Part shown: piece after piece, positions 1-26,433 of the stretch | How the letters are laid out: each line of letters starts with the position of its first letter | Position numbering within the stretch: the first letter of the stretch is position 1 | Notes under the pieces: model-generated | Seen by the model: only the letters and a program-made list of their open reading frames with translations | Database searches by the model: none | What the model was told of the DNA's origin: nothing | Made by a program: the position numbers and the translations under genes | NCBI GenBank assembly: GCA_019649035.1 | Contig: BMAT01011067.1 | Coordinates: 76,847-111,178, forward strand | Source of the DNA: Elysia marginata | Lineage: Eukaryota; Mollusca; Gastropoda; Plakobranchidae | Length of the DNA stretch: 34,332 nt | Reading direction: 5' to 3'

Positions 1-237
1 AATATGGATGGGAGATTTTGCCACACCCACCACACAGTCGAGACCTCGCACCATCTCTTTGGGCCACTGAAACGTGAGCTGGCAGGAAAGCGCTTTGATG
101 ACGATGAAGAGCTTGTTGACCATGTGCGGAAATGGCTACAAAACCATGACGGAAGTTCCTTCCGACAGGGTATCTATTCCATGGTGCGGCGTTGACAGAA
201 TTATGTTGACAGACTTGGCTGTTACGTAGAGAAATGA
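1..237 (+). pseudogene. mariner-family transposase, decayed 3' end
   Basis: This is the C-terminal part of a mariner/Tc1-superfamily DNA transposase, cut by the left window edge. The frame starting at base 6 reads WEILPHPPHSRDLAPS, matching the mariner 'HPPYSPDLAPSD' block that carries the third catalytic Asp. At about base 50 the reading moves to another frame (through 4-195) and continues HLFGPLKRELAGKRF, then DDDEELVDHVRKWLQ, both typical mariner C-terminal sequence. The shift fits a small deletion between 'LAPS' and 'HLFGP'. A TGA at 193-195 sits where the family usually has Trp (VRRW). Homologous sequence then continues (QNYVDRLGCYVEK) to a second TGA at 235-237. With one frameshift and one premature stop the copy cannot make an intact transposase. 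No terminal inverted repeat was recognised downstream. The family call is firm; the subfamily is not determined. Confidence 0.88.
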
Positions 238-754
238 AGAACGAGTCAAGGTATGAACACGTGCAAGAATTTTGTTGATAGCATAAAAAACGTGGGTTTT
301 ACAGGCATTTTTCGGTTAATTATGAAAGAGCCCTCGTAGATTGTAGGGTAAGTTTCTTACTTTTATAAACGATTTGACATCTAGAACTTAAAAACTATAG
401 AGCTTAATAAACATTTTATCTTCAAAATAAATCTGTCGTATAAATTTTAAAAGATTGTAATATTTGTATTCATAAGATAGTGGAGAGACACCAGGAAAGT
501 TCCGCTACTCTTGTTGAAATCTCATTCCCTATCTCACAATATAAAAAAGCCATTCTCTCTTGCAGGCAAACAAATATACCAGCATTAATGCGAGAAATCA
601 AAATGTTTCCTTGATTTATAAAACTAGAATAATTGAACATGACAAGCAAAAACTTCTTTACATGTAATATTTACCTGATGATCATTTTGTTCAATCTCTT
701 TATATCACTATTGCGTGCACCACCAAACAACCAATAACTGTTGATTATAAACAT

Positions 755-760
755 TTTATT
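755..760 (-). promoter_or_regulatory. candidate poly(A) signal AATAAA, distal
   Basis: A canonical AATAAA on the minus strand, about 430 nt downstream of the sim stop. It is the first canonical hexamer I found on that strand after the coding region, and would give a 3' UTR of roughly 450 nt. Confidence 0.4.
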
Positions 761-1097
761 TCGTTCTATTTGAGTCCATTCGCACATAAATCTATGCAAG
801 GCGAATTCTTTTTAGTTTTATATTGAGGTATCCATAAAACCATTACTCAATGACGACCACGAACATTGGTTATCAGTGTGTCAATGTGGCTGAAATAATG
901 CCCAGGACTTGGATTATACCATGCGAATATCAACGCAGTTCGATTAATCTCTGTAATGTGATAATCAAATGGATTTAAACCTAAGCTCACTTGTAGTTCA
1001 TAAAAAATTGCAGTTCTCGATCTTCTCATTAGACCTAGATCTAGTTATATATGGAGCAATCTGATCATGATTTAGCTCGTTCTTTAAGAGCCCTTTT

Positions 1098-1103
1098 TTT
1101 AAT
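1098..1103 (-). promoter_or_regulatory. candidate poly(A) signal ATTAAA, proximal
   Basis: On the minus strand an ATTAAA hexamer lies about 88 nt after the sim stop codon. It is the commonest variant of AATAAA. Chance occurrence is likely in such AT-rich DNA, so this is only a candidate. Confidence 0.3.
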
Positions 1104-1190
1104 TCTTCGCGAATAAAATAATTTAGGTAAAACTTTGTGAAGAATAGTGACTGTAATGTTAACTCCACACCGTGTGGATCTGTACGCACG

Positions 1191-15402
<14,212 letters not shown>

Positions 15403-16799
15403 CTGTGGACACATGACGTACTTTATTAGGATAGCACACAAATCCACTGATTGAACTAAACAAGCTATAAGGAGAGTACGTGTAATACCTAGAAAGCTAT
15501 TGTATGATATTGTCATAATTGTTGGCAACTATATTCTTGTAGGATAAAGATTGTACCTTATATTAATTTGTTATCCACAAAAAATGTGAATCACTTTAAC
15601 TTAAACAAAAAACCTAAGGTTCGAATTAATCAATAATGAATTTCAGCTTTTTCACTCATTTGAGCAACTAGTGGCTCTCTCCATTTTATTACTAACCAAC
15701 ATAAAATATAGTTGGTGTAAAGAATAAAACCAGTTGTCTTATTTTTTTTTCTTTTTAATATGCTAACTTCCATTTCACTATATTTTTGTACATTTAAACT
15801 ATAAATGCTGAAGTTAAGCTGGTAGTTTATCAAGGCTATGATGCTACATTGTCAGTGTGCCAATGCACGAGACTTTAGTGTGACATCCACTAAAAGAATC
15901 TCTGATGCTGAGAACAGTGCTTGTCAAACCAGCCTCCTCAGGGAGGCGTAACTCAGTTTAGAGCACCAAACACAGTATAAATCGGTTAGAGGTACCGTAT
16001 TCAGTCTCTTTGATCTTTATCCATAGATTTAGTGTGGCCTCTGATTTATTTTTCCTTCCGTAAATAAAGCTGGTGTGTGGCAGTAGACTTACTTCAATTT
16101 TAAATGAAATTTCTGTGAGTGATTATTTTATAATTCGAACTATTCTGTCGTAAACAATACAGTCATTGAATGGTTGCGAGGATAAACCTCTTTTTGAAGT
16201 TGTAAAAATGAGCAAAGTCACATCAAACCATTTCAAGTAGTAGCTTTCTTAAGAACTGCCTATTTAGCTTCAGGATCAATTCAGTTTAAAGTTTTTTCGA
16301 GTATAATTATGTATCACATTAATGTGTCGTGAATGCGCGAGTATAGTGGGAACAACCCGTTTAGCATGAAGAGTCTCGCAATATATCAGTAACAAACGTA
16401 AACAATCCTGTAACAATGACAATCAGTAGTGCAAGCAGATCCCTAATTTCAGCATCGTGGAAGATTGCTTTTTTTTTCGTACCTGCTGACTCCTTTTTTT
16501 ACAGAGAGGTACGATGAGCTTGTACATTTTTACTTTGTATGACTTTACAGATTTCTTGAAAATGTGGACGTTATGTCGTAGGGAATTTATAACAAAGCCA
16601 ATAAATATATATATATAATTATGTTATGATTATACGCAAGGGCTCTTGGCGTTAGAATACTAACAATAACTGGAAGCACAAGGCGCTACATCAAAGAGCA
16701 CTCCCCTCTGTCTCCAGTTAATTATCTTATCTTTACCTGACAAGCTCGCTAACGGTACGGAGGACAAGGCACAATGCTAAATAGCCCTAGAGACAATCT

Positions 16800-16890
16800 A
16801 CATCCCTGGGGGTGAAAGGTTACGTGTGAGGTCCCCCACGGCCCGTGTGATGGGTGCGAGCCGCTATCAGATAACCATTAACGCAACATT
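16800..16890. promoter_or_regulatory. candidate regulatory block in the 5' region of sim
   Basis: A GC-richer island in AT-rich DNA with clustered motif-like words: GGGTGAAAGGTTA (a DR1-like nuclear-receptor site), TACGTG (SIM/ARNT CME core) at about 16823, and TCAGATAACC with a GATA core. Motif matches alone are weak evidence. Confidence 0.2.
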
Positions 16891-18454
16891 TTATTGGTCG
16901 GATTCATCCTTCTAGTTACATCAGACTCCTAAACAATTCAAGCTAGATTAGATATTTTTGGCCTCTTGCGTTGATACTTCCAGATTCTTACGTCATTCTA
17001 TAGATACATTAATGTTATAACGTTGTTTTTTTTTTCAAATATAGCTGACTTTGCTTCTCTTCCAAAAACACTTGTTAACCTTAGCGGAAGTCAAACCCAT
17101 TTCGTTCAACTTTCTCAAAGTCAAAAGATACTTTGAAGCGGTGTTCCCCAAAAGCCACGCCTCTCATTGGAAAGGAACGCCCACCTGTCACCTACCGCGT
17201 GAAACCAATTGCTCGCAGATCCTCCCTTTTGACTCTCATTATTCCCCCCATCAGTGGTTAGAAATCACCATGAAATTAACCAAATAGATTACTAGTGAGT
17301 CTTGGCGTCGCGCCTTTGAAAATTTGTACAGATTAGAGTTATAGCCCTTGGTGCGTCACAGGTCATACAGGCGAGAGGAATCAATGGCGTGAAGGGGAGT
17401 GGGAAAGTTGTTTTTGATACTCTTATGTTGTGTTGTGGATGTGGAACAGCAGAAGGGATGGGACCTCACCTGGTCTACATCTCAATTTAATTCCCACGGG
17501 ATAGTCTTGTTATACAGTTTGTAAAAGAGCTATAGATCTTGGTTTAATTTTAGAACAAACTTGCACTGACTTCAAAGACGAAAAAGTGTTTGGGATCGTT
17601 TCGAAATTGAAAACAAGACAATTAGACGCAAAATTGCGGTTATAGAATAATTTCACACCCTTCTTCTCCCGAGAAAATGAAGGAAGCAACGGGGTAGGGA
17701 GGCAGAAGTTAGGAGAATAAATGGGTCACTCGGCCACGAAAAAGTGACACTTTAAGACAAACATGTTTATTGTCATCTGTATAGTGCATTTAGAAACAAG
17801 GTTCACCACATCGGATAATGCTGACGGATCCGGGTCAGCTGTACCTGTAAGTGACTACTCTTCCAATTTGCGGGAGAAAAAGGTTTTATGAACCTTACAG
17901 GACCAAAAAACATGGAACTCGACTTCTTTATATTGCTCCACCTTTGGCAAAAAAACATGCAGATTTGAATACTATAATGACATAATGTGCAGATAAAGAC
18001 TGGTTGTACTAAATAATTTTAGAAATTGGAATCATTTCTAAGATTGGTTTAAGGTACTGATGATCGGATTGTTTATACATGTGTACTAAATGAATGTGTA
18101 GTGTTCTTTAATCTTGATGGAAGTTAAATCCCAAATTTCGTATCATAAATACAGCCGAACTATAAATGTTTTTTATCCATTTACTAAGTAGGCTATATTT
18201 ACGATTTTCTTCCTTTGTGTCTTTTTTTCGGAGGAGGGAGAGGGGGGGGAGGTAAATTCTAATATGCATACCGTGGCGCAGCAGCCATTATTGCCTGTGA
18301 AAGAATGGGAAATGAGAATAGAGCACAAAATTGTCGTTCTTGCCTGCAAGCAATTGACTTCAAAGAGGGAGTTTGCCAACAGGAACTATAATTTGCGCTC
18401 TGATCTCATTCCTAGACTTGAGCTCTACAAACCATGTGGCAAAGCATCCGCCAT

Positions 18455-18681
18455 GACATAAAGTAGTCCAGTAGAGCGCGTAACACATACATCTCTTATG
18501 GAGAGCGGAGCAGGGAAAGACCCAAAAGACTAAGAGCAAGATATTGCAGAATGGCTGAAAAAGATAGCCGAAGCGGAAAAAAGAGCGTAGTCGAAAATTC
18601 CAGCAGCTTGTGTTGGAGGCAACGTCCAAAGTTGATACGCGTTGAAGAAGAAAAAGAAGAAGAAGAAGAAGAAGAAGAAGT
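18455..18681 (+). mobile_element. LINE 3'-end relic with GAA tail
   Basis: One frame reads SLMESGAGKDPK, a stop, then QDIAEWLKKIAEAEKRA and another stop. This resembles the C-terminal 'GRPRxRWxDDIAEWxxxxxxEAxRxAxDRxxWR' end of non-LTR reverse transcriptases. The next frame continues with a WRQ-like segment and ends in the (GAA)n tract at 18644-18680, like a LINE simple-repeat tail. Stops and frame changes show a dead, 5'-truncated copy. The left border and family are uncertain. Confidence 0.45.
18644..18680. repeat. (GAA)n microsatellite, probable LINE tail
   Basis: About a dozen GAA/AAG triplets with one interruption, directly after the LINE-like coding relic. Confidence 0.9.
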
Positions 18682-18780
18682 CCTTTTCCCTGTCACTGTC
18701 TGTCTATCTATTCTGTAAATTTTTATACCCATTCTTTCTGTCAATGTCCATCTCTTCCTTCCTCCCATGTGTTTACTCAG

Positions 18781-18930
18781 TCCCGACCAGTTTGAGAGAG
18801 AGAGGTGGGGGGGGGTGGGGGGAGAGGAAGGAAGAATTACATAAAGACAGAGAGGAAGAGAGAAGTATAGAGAGACAGAGAGGGAGAAGCACAGAGAGAC
18901 ATAGAGGAAAGGGGAAGCATAGATGAGACA
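18781..18930. repeat. purine-rich low-complexity tract
   Basis: Irregular GAGA, poly-G and AGAGACAG words over about 150 bp. Gives spurious open frames on both strands. Confidence 0.8.
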
Positions 18931-19360
18931 GAGGGAGCAAGAGATCATGGGAACCCGGATCACAAGCAACATTAGAAGCGCTCTCCGTCCGGCCTTGTTC
19001 ACCCCGAGACAGTCACCCGCCAATTGCTCGTCTCCTGTTACCCTGTCCGTATGTTTGCTCATCTAGCGATCTGAATCCGCCCCATCCTATTGTTTCCCTC
19101 AATGCCACTCTGTGGTGTGCATCTTCTGTTTCATCGGCAACAAAACTAGATCTACCCTTGATCAACGCATTCGGTATTTTTTTTCCAACATTTCACCTAA
19201 GATTGCTTTATAGTTGAGCTTAAATCTTGAGGTTTCGATAGTCGCATATATTGAAGGTTTGAGATATTAAAGCTGTTTATTTTCCGGTTTTCCACTAGAA
19301 CAGACGTAATCCGAGATTTCATGCCTTCATTTAGTGCAAAGTTGTGTGCAACACCGTGAT

Positions 19361-19365
19361 ATTAC

Positions 19366-19410
<45 letters not shown>

Positions 19411-19470
19411 TATTATTATTTTTTATTATCATTATTGTTATTATTATTATTATTATAATTATTATTAAAA
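19361..19470. repeat. (ATT)n microsatellite
   Basis: About 35 ATT/TTA triplets with a few interruptions (ACT, TTTT, ATC, GTT). Confidence 0.95.
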
Positions 19471-19790
19471 AAAGATGTCTGGCTCTATGTTACCGTCTCC
19501 TCTTAGTTCATTATTAGGACAAAATAGTTGATAACCACGACCGCAGTTTTTTCTTTTTTAGTCGAGATTCAACAGTTTCAAACGGCCGCAGTTTTTACCT
19601 TCTTCTCTCATTGATCAAGACGTGAAAAATGTAGGTCTGTCATTTTTTACACACTGTTTGCTTTGTCTTATTTGAAGTTTCAGTTTAGTTTTGTTTGTGC
19701 ACAAACTGTTTTTTTTTCGTTTGCTCTTTTTGTTATTTCATCATTTTCATCGGCAATCAATGAAACAGGTGCATTTAAAAGTACAAATCA

Positions 19791-19921
19791 TACCAAGTTC
19801 GCTTATTGTCACAAAAAAAACCCCACAATATCATTGGTATGTCCTATGCCTCATCAATATGCCTATAAAACAGACGCGTTTCAAAAAGACAGGACTTACC
19901 AAGTTCGCTTATTGTGACAAA
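19791..19921. repeat. direct repeat, about 24-bp core at 106-bp spacing
   Basis: TACCAAGTTCGCTTATTGT(C/G)ACAAAA occurs at 19791 and again at 19897. Weaker similarity continues downstream of both (for example ...TATGTCCT...TCAATAT), suggesting a diverged tandem duplication with a unit of about 106 bp. Confidence 0.75.
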
Positions 19922-21214
19922 ACCACTTAGCTATATTCTATGTCCTCGTTCGTGATTCAATATATAAGTATACAGAGTTTTTGATTGGGTTTTTAAACTG
20001 TCAACGCCTCTATTGACTATCACAAGATAAAGACCACAGCATTGATGAGAAGTCGCCATACAGCTGACTCAGGTGTTAGTTAGGGGAAGCTCCGTGGATA
20101 AAGTTGAGGATCTACTATCCAAAATAACCTGTGCGACAATCGAGCCTGAAATGCCTCCAGGACAAGCTTATTTCTAAAGTCCTTAATGATCATCACGCAC
20201 AAGACACCATGAAGATTAAGGGATTACTTCACCCATTGCATTTGCTATACTCAACTATTCTTGGCCCTCTAGACTAAATCGGAAAACTATTACCGGGTCT
20301 TTTAGCAGCTGCGCTTATAAACACAGCCAACAGAATTGAAACAAAACAATTTTAACAATGAACCTTTTCAATGTCTTCTGAAATTAGGCTAGGGTAGGAC
20401 TCTGAGGTTAACGTAAACAAGCAGTTATCTCTCCTGATAAAGAGAGAAAACTCGTATAGAAGTGGTTCACAAGTATATATATTACCCTTGATATTTTTTA
20501 AAACTTCCACTATGACGTTGCCTCGTTTCAAGATTTTTATTTTATATCATTTTTATGCTAGTCTTGTGTATAGAAATAAGAAACAAGGCCGGACTTGTAA
20601 AGTTCATCATCGAATACTTCATTCTGTTGATAATCCCTTTTATTGAAATGTTATACGTCTGTTGCGCCAAACGGACCTAAGCCTGACTACAATTTTGGGA
20701 GGGAGGAAAAAAAAACCTACAACAGTACAACTCCAAGCGCTTTTCACCAGTGTTTGTGGACGCCTTTCTTCTCCTGATATAGAAATAGGAATAATAACAC
20801 CGCCAAAGCCCTGATAACAATCACAACAATCTTCGACATGTGTTCTGCCTTTATTATTGTCGAAAGTAAAATAGCTTTACACAAGATATAAAACAAGATA
20901 ATTTCAAACAAACACTTATACATGAAGGGTTTTTCCGCTTGTTAAACACCTGTCCCAGTGAAAACATGGGTTGATATCATGAGGGCTTCCAAGACAAATC
21001 CGAGTTTTATGGTAATCTCTATTCTTTGTGAGGCGTGCATTAAATATTTTTAGATGTTTTTATTTTGCCGTGACACTGCAAGGCTATGGGAAGTAGATCT
21101 GACGAACTAATTTGTTTACTTTCATTTCCTGTATTCTTAAACATTGATCCTTGAATTCTAAAAAAAAATCGGTTTCACATTTTCTTTTCTTCTTCTACTC
21201 TTTCTTTTCCTAGT

Positions 21215-21246
21215 TCTTCTTCTTCTTCTTCTTCTTCTTCTTCTTT
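21215..21246. repeat. (TTC)n microsatellite
   Basis: About ten TTC triplets, preceded by a more degenerate TTC-rich stretch from 21180. On the minus strand it is (GAA)n, and could be another retroposon tail, but no coding relic was recognised beside it. Confidence 0.9.
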
Positions 21247-21697
21247 TTAATCCTTTTAATGTTGCTGTACGAGTACATAACGCTTTGTCAACATTTATGG
21301 TAACCTCTTTGAAATCCTTAAAAATATCTTGATTTGAAATGCTTATAAGAGATATTTTTGCTAAAAGTTTATTATTTAAATTTTCTATAATTATGATCAA
21401 TTTTCCGCTAAAAGTTGTTTTCAGTTTCTTTTTTAAGCATAATTAGAGAAACAAGCGAGGCTTACCTTGGTAAGGTGATGATTGTTTCCGATTTTATGGA
21501 GACAGTCGTAATTAATTTGAAATTTAAACAAACTTCTGCATAACAATAGAGTAAGTAAAGGGGGAAATTCTGCTATCCTACGTAGAAAAGATATTTGCAA
21601 TTTTAACTTTCAAATCGATTTTATTCGTCAATAATTTGTAACCCTCACAGTATTTTCTCACTTGAATAGCTACCGTATCTGTCTCTCTGTCCGCCTA

Positions 21698-21920
21698 CCC
21701 ATCTATCTATCTATCTACCTACATTTTTCTCTATCAATTTGCCTGTCTGTCTATCTTTTTTTTCTATTTTATTTTTTACTTTCCTATCTATTTGTGTGTC
21801 TGTCTATCTACTATTCAATCCATCTATCTATCTGTCTGTCTGTCTCTTTATCTATCTATCTATCTATTTATCTATCTATCTGTCTGTCTGTCTGTCTATC
21901 TCTCTTTTTATCTATCTGCC
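21698..21920. repeat. (TATC/TGTC)n tetranucleotide repeat region
   Basis: Imperfect alternating blocks of CTAT and CTGT tetranucleotides (GATA/GACA type on the other strand). The Leu/Ser/Tyr/Cys-rich open frames here are artefacts of the repeat. Confidence 0.92.
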
Positions 21921-22323
21921 TACTTTTCTGTCTACCTTACCACCTCCCATGCATTTAGTGTTAAAACAGCCTGGCATTCTTTTTTTCTTTTTAAACATAA
22001 CTAAATCTTAGACTGTATTGATTTCTATGTTTTTTAACCAATGAGAGGACATAACTATTTTTCCAACTGGCCGAGCATAAAGGCAAATTAGTCACTGACC
22101 TCCATCATTAAGGATACGGCTAGAGGCGAGCTAGGGCACTGGACGAATCACTGACCGGTAAAATTTAATCGATGGTCTATTTTTATGTACTGCGCGGGGC
22201 GTTTGAATGATGAAGTTATCGGTTAGGTTAGGTTGTTTGAATTTTAACATCTCAATTTCAACTACAAGGTTATATCAGAGGCGACGCTTGGAACAATTGA
22301 AAGCGTTCTGCCACACTGTGATG

Positions 22324-22699
22324 NNNNNNNNNNNNNNNNNNNNNNNNNNNNNNNNNNNNNNNNNNNNNNNNNNNNNNNNNNNNNNNNNNNNNNNNNNNNN
22401 NNNNNNNNNNNNNNNNNNNNNNNNNNNNNNNNNNNNNNNNNNNNNNNNNNNNNNNNNNNNNNNNNNNNNNNNNNNNNNNNNNNNNNNNNNNNNNNNNNNN
22501 NNNNNNNNNNNNNNNNNNNNNNNNNNNNNNNNNNNNNNNNNNNNNNNNNNNNNNNNNNNNNNNNNNNNNNNNNNNNNNNNNNNNNNNNNNNNNNNNNNNN
22601 NNNNNNNNNNNNNNNNNNNNNNNNNNNNNNNNNNNNNNNNNNNNNNNNNNNNNNNNNNNNNNNNNNNNNNNNNNNNNNNNNNNNNNNNNNNNNNNNNNN
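22324..22699. other. assembly gap (376 N)
   Basis: Unresolved bases, flanked on the right by a run of about 26 A (22700-22725). A bHLH exon of about 180 bp would fit inside, but nothing in the flanks indicates it. Confidence 1.
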
Positions 22700-25600
22700 A
22701 AAAAAAAAAAAAAAAAAAAAAAAAAGAATCTGAAATGTGGGCTAGTGAGTTAAATAAGCCGAAATTCGGCCTTAACCCTGAAATTGTAACACACGTTTTT
22801 GGAGGTAGACATGACTCACAAAAGCAAAGCGATGATATGGAGTTGTTGTGTCCCCGGTGTGAAAATCGAAGAGAAAAGGGGGACAACCGAGTGAGTTTTC
22901 ACTAGAGCTACAGGAAGAGACTTAGTATGCTTCAGTTCAGTTTAGCGTCGACCGTGACGAATATATTATTTTGGCTTTAAAATTACTATCTTTTCCCTAT
23001 CTGGTTAAAGTAGTTCTAGATCTAGGTGTCAACCTTTTTCGAGACATTTGAACAGTTACAGATCTAGAAGTACCCCGGTACAACAAGGAAGCAGAGTTAG
23101 AAAACGGGTGAAACAATAACATATGTATACGCGTTCTTTCGCACTTCGGTTTTATTCTTTTCCTTGTGTGTAAAGAACGACCTACATTTCCTCCTTGTAA
23201 AGAATGGGACCCCACCGCACCCACCTCGCCGTCTCTCATAGCCTCACGCTTCACGGTCTATTGTGATCAACATAATAGTATTACTCTACTTAAAGATCTG
23301 CCGATTTATAACTTCAAATTGAGCATTGCTTGTACCCATTTTCTCTGATCTTAGCCGTTGAACATTTTACAGAGCACAGTCTCGAGAATTTTCACTACGA
23401 GAGGAATCAAAAGAAAAACAAGGCCCGTAACCCCAGGTGCTCCGTCACTTCACCCTTCAAGAGTCACCGGACATTCTTCTCCTTGTCATTCACAGAAGTT
23501 GCTCAAGTGCGACAGGCGAGTGCACATTATTTGAACTGTTGAAGGAGCACACACCACCTGATGTCCTGTTTTATTCCAGTGTCTTAACTTAAGCTTATCT
23601 AAGGAAACCCGGTAATATTGTCCCTTGGGTGTCGACAGAGCAATACCATCGAATAATTTGAAAACTAAGTATTGGGTGTGATTTTGAGTAAAACAGCAGA
23701 AAGACGTTCAGACTTTGGCGGTCTTTGTCCCCATAATTCAGACACTTACCAAATATATTAGTTTGAGGGTTGTCATTGAATGGTGACTTTTTATCATCAA
23801 GAAGTCAGAAAAATGTTAACTGAAAATGTGAAAAAAAAATTAATGGTCTCGTTGATACATTGATTTTATTCATAGCAGGAGGCTTTCTAATATACACGTT
23901 TGTATTAAACTGGAGTTGAGAACTCACTCGTTCAGGGTCAAGTATTCTTGAGGAAGGGTAGACTGCAGCTATATTATTATATAATATTAGGCTCTTACGC
24001 CGATAAGACATTTATGGTAGGCAAAAGTTTATCATGGAGTCCAATTCGATAACATTGTCATTGCATCAAGAAAAAAAAAGGTAAAATAATAGCCAAGGCG
24101 AAACAATATTGCTTTACATTTTTTATTTGTTTGAATTTAGAACAAAACTGGGAATAATAAATACACACGCCAGTTTGCAATTTTACTGTCAACCGATCTG
24201 TGGCTAACAGTTTGAGTTATGGAATGGCGACTGTCAAGGGTACCTCATAAGGTCATCTTCATACCAGACAACAAGAAGAGGGAGATAAGTGGCAAAGTCA
24301 AGAGGACAGCACTCGAGACTCGCAGGTGCGCAGTAGCCGTCTGACCTCCCTTTGTCATGAGGTCACATTAGGAGCGACACAAAAAAGCGGGTTCCAGAGA
24401 GGACATTGTGTCCAGAGGAACTATCATACGTGAATTATTCAACCCAGAAATTTTGTTCGGCAGAACAATAATACATGTAAACAGTAAAATCACAGCTGGG
24501 CAAGTTTTTCAACACAAGCACAAGACATTGGTTTCTTATAATTAGCGCTTTTTTCCACACATATTCATGCTTACAGGGCTAGTCCAAAGTTACAACATTT
24601 TGATTTTTCTCCCGAAAACTGCGCCCACTGTCTCCTTTCATTGATCTCATGGCAGTTTTAGGACACTCGGCGAACACTCTCTGTGTGAATAGTAGGGATA
24701 GTAAGAAAAGCTGCCCTGTGTTACTTGTATGGTGAACCTCTGTAAACAGGCTTACGACGTCTTGATTTACAACTATTTACACTATAACCTCCGCGCTCCG
24801 CTTTTTCCATAAAGTTGTTCTTGGAAAAAAGTGGATGACTGCGGTGATGTAATGCGTATTTAAAAATTATATATGTATAAAGTGTGGGGAAACAGGTATT
24901 GAGACGGGCAAATCCTATTATTGTTAAATTTTTGGTCGACAAATTTCTAAGATGACAAGTTCTTAGTATGTAGTATGTTACACGTTGAGCTAGAATACGG
25001 TACAGGTTTCTCTTATGATTTTCATGAAATCTATGGAAATTTAAGACGACGACTGTAGTTCATCCAAGCAACGATGATACTTTCTGTTAGATATGGGGTC
25101 CTCTTTATGAAAACTTTGCAGCATCTTATTATTCCCGACAACTTTACCAGGAATCTGACTGGTTGAATTGATTATTTGGGAAGATTGAAATGTAACCTGT
25201 GTGGCATTCTGTTCACCTTCCTAACCGATCATTTTTTATATATATATATGCCTGGTTTTAGCATCTGCTTGTGTCTAAGAAATTCTAAAGAATGGCCGAA
25301 GGGGATAACATTGTAATATCAAAACAATTTCTTTACTTACTTAAATATCATGGTCTATGGCACTGATACAGTTCTGTTGTTTATCTTACACTAAAGACCA
25401 AGAAGTTCCTTTTTTCTGTTTTTCCTGCTAAATCATACTTTCATTTTCCCTTCTTTCTTCCTTTCTTTCTTTCTCTTTGTTCGTTTTGATAACAATGTTT
25501 TTGTCTGCTAAGTAATTTTAATAAACTTTAAATCATATTTAAATTTTATATTGAACTTTTCACGTCCACTTTCAAATATTTTGAAAATTACAAAACAATA

Positions 25601-25821
25601 AAAAGACACCTTTCAATAAGGTGCCAATAACTGGCAAATGTTTTTAGCCCAGCAAAGCAAAATACTATAAGAATATAAGAATAACAAATAAATATTCATA
25701 GAAAATTGCTTTAATGCCAGGCTGGCTTATCCAAGCCACAAGCTAAGAACCGGAACGAAGGAATGTATGCAAGATAAGCTTCTTGTTTCCCGATCTCATC
25801 ATTCCCTTCAGGCGGTTGTGA

Positions 25822-25928
25822 CGTCTGCGCTTGTCTGGGTTTTGCCTTGGTGGCACTATGGGAAATCTGCAGAAGTCATCAAACCATCAGCAGACGATGG
25901 CTCCTGAGTTATCCGACAAGCGCAGACG
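25822..25928. repeat. 14-bp perfect inverted repeat with 79-bp loop
   Basis: CGTCTGCGCTTGTC at 25822-25835 is the exact reverse complement of GACAAGCGCAGACG at 25915-25928. The loop contains a central CTGCAG. The arms are GC-rich in an AT-rich setting. Confidence 0.85.
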
Positions 25929-25996
25929 CTGGAAGTTGTGCTAGGCGCTGAGTTATCGCTCTTGACGGTCGGTTTGATTGTTGATCTCTGTGACAG

Positions 25997-26028
<32 letters not shown>

Positions 26029-26155
26029 CTCTCTCTCTCTCTCTCTCTCTCCCTCTCTCCTTATCTTTCTCCCTATCTCTCTCCCTCTCTTACCCCTTCT
26101 CCTATTTATCTATCTCCCTCTCTCTCTGTCTCTCTCTCTATCTCGGTCTTTCCTT
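25997..26155. repeat. (TC)n microsatellite region
   Basis: Long TC run (25997-26050) followed by imperfect CCCTCTCT and TATCTCCC words. Source of spurious Ser/Leu open frames. Confidence 0.93.
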
Positions 26156-26433
26156 TTCTCTCCTATGTTTTTTTTCTTATACTCTGGATCTTTCGGCTCT
26201 CGTTTCATTGATCCACTTTAAATCTAGTTCTTCTATTTATTCTACTTTCGTCTTTTACTCTCATTCCTCTTAAGCAACCCCCCCCCTCCCTCAAACTTAT
26301 GTCTTATCCAAATATTCCAATAAAATTTATTCCCCTTGCCCTGGTGGAGCCTATTTATAGATACCTAATTACTAGTGGCAAAAGATCATTTTAGATCAAT
26401 AAAATTATAGTCACTAAATAATCAGCCATCATT

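Larger units (their letters stand above)
238..1190. other. sim 3' UTR and intergenic DNA
   Basis: AT-rich sequence with no supported coding region lies between the mariner relic and the sim stop codon. The right part is presumed sim 3' UTR on the minus strand. Short open frames here (for example minus 1029-847) have no recognisable content. A perfect 10-bp palindrome (ctagatctag) lies near 1035. The 3' end of the transcript cannot be fixed from sequence alone. Confidence 0.6.

Noticed and set aside
21662-22011. Three overlapping Leu/Ser/Tyr/Cys-rich open frames
   Set aside because: Artefacts of TATC/TGTC tetranucleotide repeats; all three frames of one strand are open, as expected for such a repeat.
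25938-26273. Ser/Leu-rich frames of 77-111 codons (also at 30049-30493 and 33862-34050)
   Set aside because: Translations of TC/GA dinucleotide runs.
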